DNA from: Ignavibacteriales bacterium
Lineage (GTDB): Bacteria; Bacteroidota; Ignavibacteria; Ignavibacteriales; Ignavibacteriaceae
DNA length: 64,000 bases
Reading direction: 5' to 3'
Assembly (NCBI GenBank): GCA_016707285.1
Contig: JADJIA010000005.1
Span: 558,001-622,000, forward strand
A program made the position numbers and the translations under genes. Below, piece after piece: positions 60,251-64,000 of this stretch (position 1 is the first letter of the stretch; every line of letters begins with the position of its first letter). The notes under the pieces were generated by a model. That model was not told where the DNA came from and made no database searches. It saw nothing but the letters and a program-made list of their open reading frames with translations.

Positions 60251-61177
60251 TTACTGCGCAATTGTGACCATTCTTGCCTGCTGATCTGCATGGTACGAAC
60301 TTCTGACCAATGGAGCTGATTCCACAATTTTAAAACCCAGTTTTAAGCCTTCTGTCTTGTAAAATGCAAATTCATCAGGTGTCACAAATCTGTGCACAGG
60401 CAGGTGGTTTCCTGTAGGTTGCAGGTACTGGCCAATCGTTAAAATATCACAATGGTGAGCAACAAGGTCTTTCATCAACTCAACAACTTCTTCTTTTGTC
60501 TCACCAATTCCAACCATGATTCCACTTTTGGTTTTGAGACCGCGATGATGGAACCAATTGATTAAATCAAGACTTCTCTGGTATTTTGCTTGAGGTCTTA
60601 CCGCATGATACAGTCTTGGAACAGTCTCAAGGTTATGATTTAGAATATCGGGTGGATTTTGCATTATAATCTCAAAAGCATCTTCCATCCCCTTAAAATC
60701 GGGAATGAGTATCTCAATTGTACAGTCAGGAGTGGTTTGTCTGATTAATCTGTTCAATTCAGAAAAAATGGAGGCTCCCCCATCCTGTAGTTCATCGCGG
60801 TTTACCGAGGTGATAACAACATGGCGAAGTTGAAGATTATTTACTGCTTCTGCCACTCTTCTTGGTTCATCAAGGTCAAGTTCGGTAGGTAAGCCAACTT
60901 TTATATTGCAAAAACCGCAACTTCTTGTGCATGTATCTCCAAGAATCATAAATGTAGCAGTTCTGTGGTTCCAACATTCTGCAAGATTTGGGCACCTTGC
61001 TTCTTCACAAACCGTATTCAGTTTGTTGTTTCTCATCAGATTTCTAACTTCCACATAGTTTTTACCCGTTGGAAGTTTAACTTTTAACCACTCGGGCCTT
61101 CTGCCAAGATCTCCCCGTTCACCCTGAACCTGATCAGCAAAATCCCTTTGGTGTTTATTTATTGTTTTTCTGTCCAA
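60251..61177 (-). CDS. lipA: Lipoyl synthase
   Basis: 308 aa with TTG start (no in-frame ATG nearby). The auxiliary cluster motif CEEARCPNLAECW and the radical SAM motif CTRSCGFC are intact, and the conserved SSYHA ending is present as RSSYHADQQ. It inserts sulfur at C6 and C8 of octanoyl groups on E2/H proteins. It lies 17 bases after the E2 gene, its likely substrate, in one operon with E1. Confidence 0.95.
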   Translation of the reverse strand: MDRKTINKHQRDFADQVQGERGDLGRRPEWLKVKLPTGKNYVEVRNLMRNNKLNTVCEEARCPNLAECWNHRTATFMILGDTCTRSCGFCNIKVGLPTELDLDEPRRVAEAVNNLQLRHVVITSVNRDELQDGGASIFSELNRLIRQTTPDCTIEILIPDFKGMEDAFEIIMQNPPDILNHNLETVPRLYHAVRPQAKYQRSLDLINWFHHRGLKTKSGIMVGIGETKEEVVELMKDLVAHHCDILTIGQYLQPTGNHLPVHRFVTPDEFAFYKTEGLKLGFKIVESAPLVRSSYHADQQARMVTIAQ

Positions 61178-61194
61178 AATAATCGTCTCTTAGT

Positions 61195-62889
61195 CTATAT
61201 CCAGTTTTCATTAAAATTTTCAAGGTTGTCTTTTACTGCTTTTAAAAACAGTCCACCAAGCATACCGTCAACAAGTCTGTGGTCATGAGCCAGAGTCAAA
61301 TACATCATCGGTTTAATCGCAATTGTATCCTGTCCATCAACTTCAATAACTACAGCTCTTTTAACAACGGCTCCCACACCCAAAATTGCTACTTCGGGTT
61401 GATTGATGATTGGCGTCCCAAAAAGTGTTCCAAAAACACCATAATTGGTGATTGTGAAAGTACCGTTGGTGATATCATCAGGAGTCAATTTTCTGTTTCT
61501 CGCTCTGAGAGCTACATCATTAATCGCTTTTGCAAGTCCAACAATGTTTTTATTCTGAGCGTTTTTGATATTTGGTACAATCAATCCATTTGGTTGCATT
61601 GAAACTGCAATTCCCAAATTGATAAATTTCTTTTGAACTATATTATTTCCATCAATACTGGCATTCACCAAAGGATAATCTCTTAAAGCTCTGTTTACTG
61701 CGTGTGCAATAAATGGCATATAAGTTAACTTTACACCTTCGGATTTTTCAATCTCTGCTTTTTTGGTTTGAAGGAACCGGTAGATTTTTGACATGTCAAC
61801 TTCAGCAAGTTCCGTAACATGAACAGAAGTATCACGACTGATCACCATGTGTTCCATGATTTTCCTCCGGATGTTGTCCATCGGAGTAACTTCTGTCTCA
61901 CCATTGATATAAGAGGGCATGGGCGAAGGAACCGGAGCTGCCGTTCTGGTTTGTGCCGGGGCAGATACCGGAGCAGAAACTGAAACAGGTTTGGCAGGTT
62001 GAGATGCTTTTATCTCAATAAATTTTAGAATATCATTTTTTGTAACTCTGCCACCAATGCCGGTCCCTGAAATTGAATCGAGCTCACTTGACGATACACC
62101 CTGTTTCTTGGCAATATTCATAACAAGGGGGGAGTAAAATCTGTCACTTCCCGATTCTTCAACCTCAACCGGTTCATTTCTCTGCGCATTTGCGGCAATA
62201 ACATCATGCATTGAAGGGATGGGCTCGGCAGGAATAGAAACCGGTTGAGCAACCTGGGCCTCTGATTTTATTTGTGCCGGTTTTGCGGAAGCGGAAGTGG
62301 AAATCCTGGCAACAATGGTTCCAACATCAACAGTCTCCTGCTCCTGAACCAAAATTTCAACTACAAAACCATCTTCGGGGGAAGGAATCTCGGTGTCAAC
62401 TTTGTCTGTGCTTATCTCAAAAAATGTTTCATCTTTTTTAACAGAGTCACCAACTTTTTTATACCATTTAATTATTGTACCATCCATTACCGATTCACCC
62501 ATTTTTGGCATCGGAATATCAGTCAATTCACCTTCAGGTTCATTTATTGACACAACAACAGGTTCAACAGCTTGTGGTTCAGGAAACGAAACAGGTGCAC
62601 TCTGAGGTGCAGTAGTTTGGACGGGTTCCGAGGTGGATATTCCATCACCTTTTTCTGTGGAAAGTCTTGCCACAACAACACCTGCATCAACAGTTTCCTG
62701 CTCATTAACAAGAATTTCTTCAAGTACACCTTCTTCAGCGCAAGGAATCTCAGTATCTACTTTATCGGTACTGATTTCAAATATAATTTCATCTTTTTTT
62801 ACAGTATCACCCGGTTTTTTGTACCATTTAATGATGGTTCCTTCGGTAACACTTTCACCCATTTTTGGCATTACTATGTCAATTTTCAT
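61195..62889 (-). CDS. 2-oxoacid dehydrogenase E2 (dihydrolipoyl acyltransferase), two lipoyl domains
   Basis: 564 aa. Two N-terminal lipoyl domains (about 1-78 and 125-205), each with the lipoyl-Lys motif EISTDKVDTEIP, joined by Pro/Ala/Gln-rich linkers. A peripheral subunit-binding domain (about 250-290: SPLVMNIAKKQGVSSSELDSISGTG) precedes the catalytic core. The core has the SFTPF-like region and the active-site HDHRLVDGMLGG. The core type resembles the succinyl/branched-chain E2 group. It pairs with the E1 gene upstream; the substrate (pyruvate or branched-chain oxoacids) is not decided. Confidence 0.9.
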   Translation of the reverse strand: MKIDIVMPKMGESVTEGTIIKWYKKPGDTVKKDEIIFEISTDKVDTEIPCAEEGVLEEILVNEQETVDAGVVVARLSTEKGDGISTSEPVQTTAPQSAPVSFPEPQAVEPVVVSINEPEGELTDIPMPKMGESVMDGTIIKWYKKVGDSVKKDETFFEISTDKVDTEIPSPEDGFVVEILVQEQETVDVGTIVARISTSASAKPAQIKSEAQVAQPVSIPAEPIPSMHDVIAANAQRNEPVEVEESGSDRFYSPLVMNIAKKQGVSSSELDSISGTGIGGRVTKNDILKFIEIKASQPAKPVSVSAPVSAPAQTRTAAPVPSPMPSYINGETEVTPMDNIRRKIMEHMVISRDTSVHVTELAEVDMSKIYRFLQTKKAEIEKSEGVKLTYMPFIAHAVNRALRDYPLVNASIDGNNIVQKKFINLGIAVSMQPNGLIVPNIKNAQNKNIVGLAKAINDVALRARNRKLTPDDITNGTFTITNYGVFGTLFGTPIINQPEVAILGVGAVVKRAVVIEVDGQDTIAIKPMMYLTLAHDHRLVDGMLGGLFLKAVKDNLENFNENWI

Positions 62890-62905
62890 CTCTAAAACCT
62901 CAATT

Positions 62906-64000
62906 TTAATACTGTGCTAATTCTTTAATTGCTTTGTAAACACCTTCTCTTGACGGTAGTATCCTGTCTTCGAGTATAGGGCTATAGGGAATATGAGCAT
63001 CTTTCGCAGCATATCGTTTTACCGGACCATCAAGATGTTCAAAACAATCTGAGGAAATCAAAGCCGCAATTTCACCACCAAACCCACCTGTTAGAGTATC
63101 TTCGTGAATTACGATTGCTTTTCCTGTCTTCCTTACCGAATTGTAAATGGCATCTCTGTCAAGTGGTGTAATTGTTCTGATATCAATCACCTCAACGCTG
63201 AAACCCTCATCCTCAAGTCGTTTTGCAGCAAAAACTGCCTCCCAAACAGTTGCCCCCCATGTAATCACGGTGAGATCTTTGCCTTCCCTTACAGTCTTCG
63301 CAACTCCAAAAGGAACCAGAAAATCTGAAGCAGGTTCAGGAGCCATGGCAAACGACTGCCTGTAGAGTCCCTTGTGCTCACAAAAAATAACAGGATCGTT
63401 TAATCGAATAGCAGTTTTTAATAAACCTTTTGCATCAGCTGCGTTTGAAGGATATGCGATGAACAATCCCGGTACATGAGCAAATATCGATTCAATATTC
63501 TGACTGTGGTAAAGTCCACCATGAATGTAACCGCCAACAGCTACTCTTGTAACAAATGGAGTTGCCCACTCGTTATTTGATCTGTATCTGAAAGTGGCAG
63601 TTTCATTTTTGTATTGCATAAATGCAGGCCAAATGTAATCACCAAACTGAATCTCAACAACAGGCTTTAACCCTGCAAGTGCCATCCCTGTGGCAACTCC
63701 CGCAATGCTCGCCTCGGCGAGAGGACTGTTAAAAACTCTGTCATTGCCATACTTGGATGAAAGTCCTTTTGTCGCTGTGAACACCCCGCCTTTGCCGTCG
63801 GCAATGTCTTCACCAAAAACATAGATGTCGTTATTAATCTCCATCTCTTCGGAAAGAGCGTGGTTTATGGCATCCACCATTACTATTGGTTTTCCTGCGG
63901 GAGTCGTTTTTTCGTAATCGAGTGATTCTCTGTGCCCACTCTCATCATACATAAATTTTTCGGCTGTTTCAGGATCGGGATTTGCTGCAACTGCTGCCTC
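62906..64000 (-). CDS. 2-oxoacid dehydrogenase E1, beta region, probably fused to alpha; partial at the right edge
   Basis: 364 codons are visible from the right edge to the stop. Beta-subunit blocks: KPIVMVDAINHALSEEM, VFGEDIADGKGGVFTATKGL, FNSPLAEASIAGVATGMA and the C-terminal VIHEDTLTGGFGGEIAAL. An ATG at 63,952 exists, but the frame continues open to the edge with PDPETAEKF just before it, which is the type of linker found between alpha and beta in fused E1 proteins of the phylum. So the real start likely lies outside. It forms acyl-lipoyl groups on E2 using thiamine diphosphate. Confidence 0.87.
   Translation of the reverse strand, partial: EAAVAANPDPETAEKFMYDESGHRESLDYEKTTPAGKPIVMVDAINHALSEEMEINNDIYVFGEDIADGKGGVFTATKGLSSKYGNDRVFNSPLAEASIAGVATGMALAGLKPVVEIQFGDYIWPAFMQYKNETATFRYRSNNEWATPFVTRVAVGGYIHGGLYHSQNIESIFAHVPGLFIAYPSNAADAKGLLKTAIRLNDPVIFCEHKGLYRQSFAMAPEPASDFLVPFGVAKTVREGKDLTVITWGATVWEAVFAAKRLEDEGFSVEVIDIRTITPLDRDAIYNSVRKTGKAIVIHEDTLTGGFGGEIAALISSDCFEHLDGPVKRYAAKDAHIPYSPILEDRILPSREGVYKAIKELAQY

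Overview
The window is a bacterial chromosome segment, AT-rich by eye, most likely from the Bacteroidota/Ignavibacteriota (Chlorobi-related) lineage. The support is Por-type (type IX) C-terminal sorting domains on secreted proteins, a PorV/PorQ-family protein, a TonB-dependent receptor with a carboxypeptidase-like N-terminal domain, FadL-type outer-membrane proteins, and at least two promoters (tRNA-Arg, atpD) with the Bacteroidota-style -33 TTG / -7 TAnnTTTG layout. Shine-Dalgarno sites (AAGGAG, GAGG) are nevertheless common. No phage, transposase, integrase, CRISPR array or rRNA is visible; this is mostly core chromosome.

Layout. 1-11,170 (minus): a long tightly packed gene run: PPi-type phosphofructokinase, SDR enzyme, TolQ/ExbB, two ExbD proteins, YqeY, CvpA, MutS2, biotin carboxylase, biotin carrier protein, FadL-like protein and an SGNH-hydrolase lipoprotein cut by the left edge. 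11,200-17,579 (minus): secreted family-10 glycosidase-like protein, UvrD/PcrA helicase, a repeat-bearing gap with a terminator, and DnaK. 17,762-19,410 (plus): BirA, CoaX and tRNA-Arg(ACG). 19,438-20,607 (minus): methyltransferase and cupin. 20,907-23,394 (plus): an unknown lipoprotein, a 650-bp repeat-rich gap, a TadA-like deaminase lacking its PCxxC zinc motif, and Adk. 23,451-30,013 (minus): FtsE, methyltransferase, PdxA, Rho, FolC, PyrD, PyrK. 30,200-33,919 (minus): RpiB-like, ManC-like, unknown 299-aa protein, Alr. 34,119-44,302 (plus): an 11-gene respiratory complex I operon nuoABCDHIJKLMN without nuoEFG; nuoA carries a frameshift. 44,319-47,543 (plus): cysteine desulfurase, unknown 103-aa protein, IscA-like protein, superoxide dismutase, Lon N-domain protein. 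47,576-49,380 (minus): atpC-atpD. 49,494-60,169 (minus): a six-gene cell-envelope cluster (two secreted proteins, lipoprotein, TonB receptor, PorV-like protein, NHL-type lipoprotein). 60,251-64,000 (minus): LipA, a two-lipoyl-domain E2, and an E1 beta region that runs off the right edge and is probably part of an alpha-beta fusion.

How they work together: the nuo operon, atpDC, the 2-oxoacid dehydrogenase/lipoate block and the PPi-type PFK describe central energy metabolism; TolQ/ExbD could energise the TonB receptor and FadL-containing outer membrane; BirA supplies biotin to the carrier protein encoded near the left end; LipA supplies lipoate to the adjacent E2; cysteine desulfurase and IscA can serve the Fe-S proteins NuoB, NuoI and LipA.

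The strongest second-look items are: the TadA-like gene lacking the PCxxC motif, 2.8 kb from the tRNA-Arg(ACG) it would be expected to modify; the nuoA frameshift whose other frame restores a normal tail and a TGATG junction with nuoB; a perfect 10-bp inverted repeat occluding the ribosome-binding site and start codon of the cysteine desulfurase; the 9-bp inverted repeat upstream of dnaK; the repeat families at 15.4 and 21.7-22.1 kb; the RpiB variant lacking its catalytic cysteine; and the uncharacterised envelope operon at 49.5-60.2 kb. I found no clearly new multi-gene defence or mobile system.
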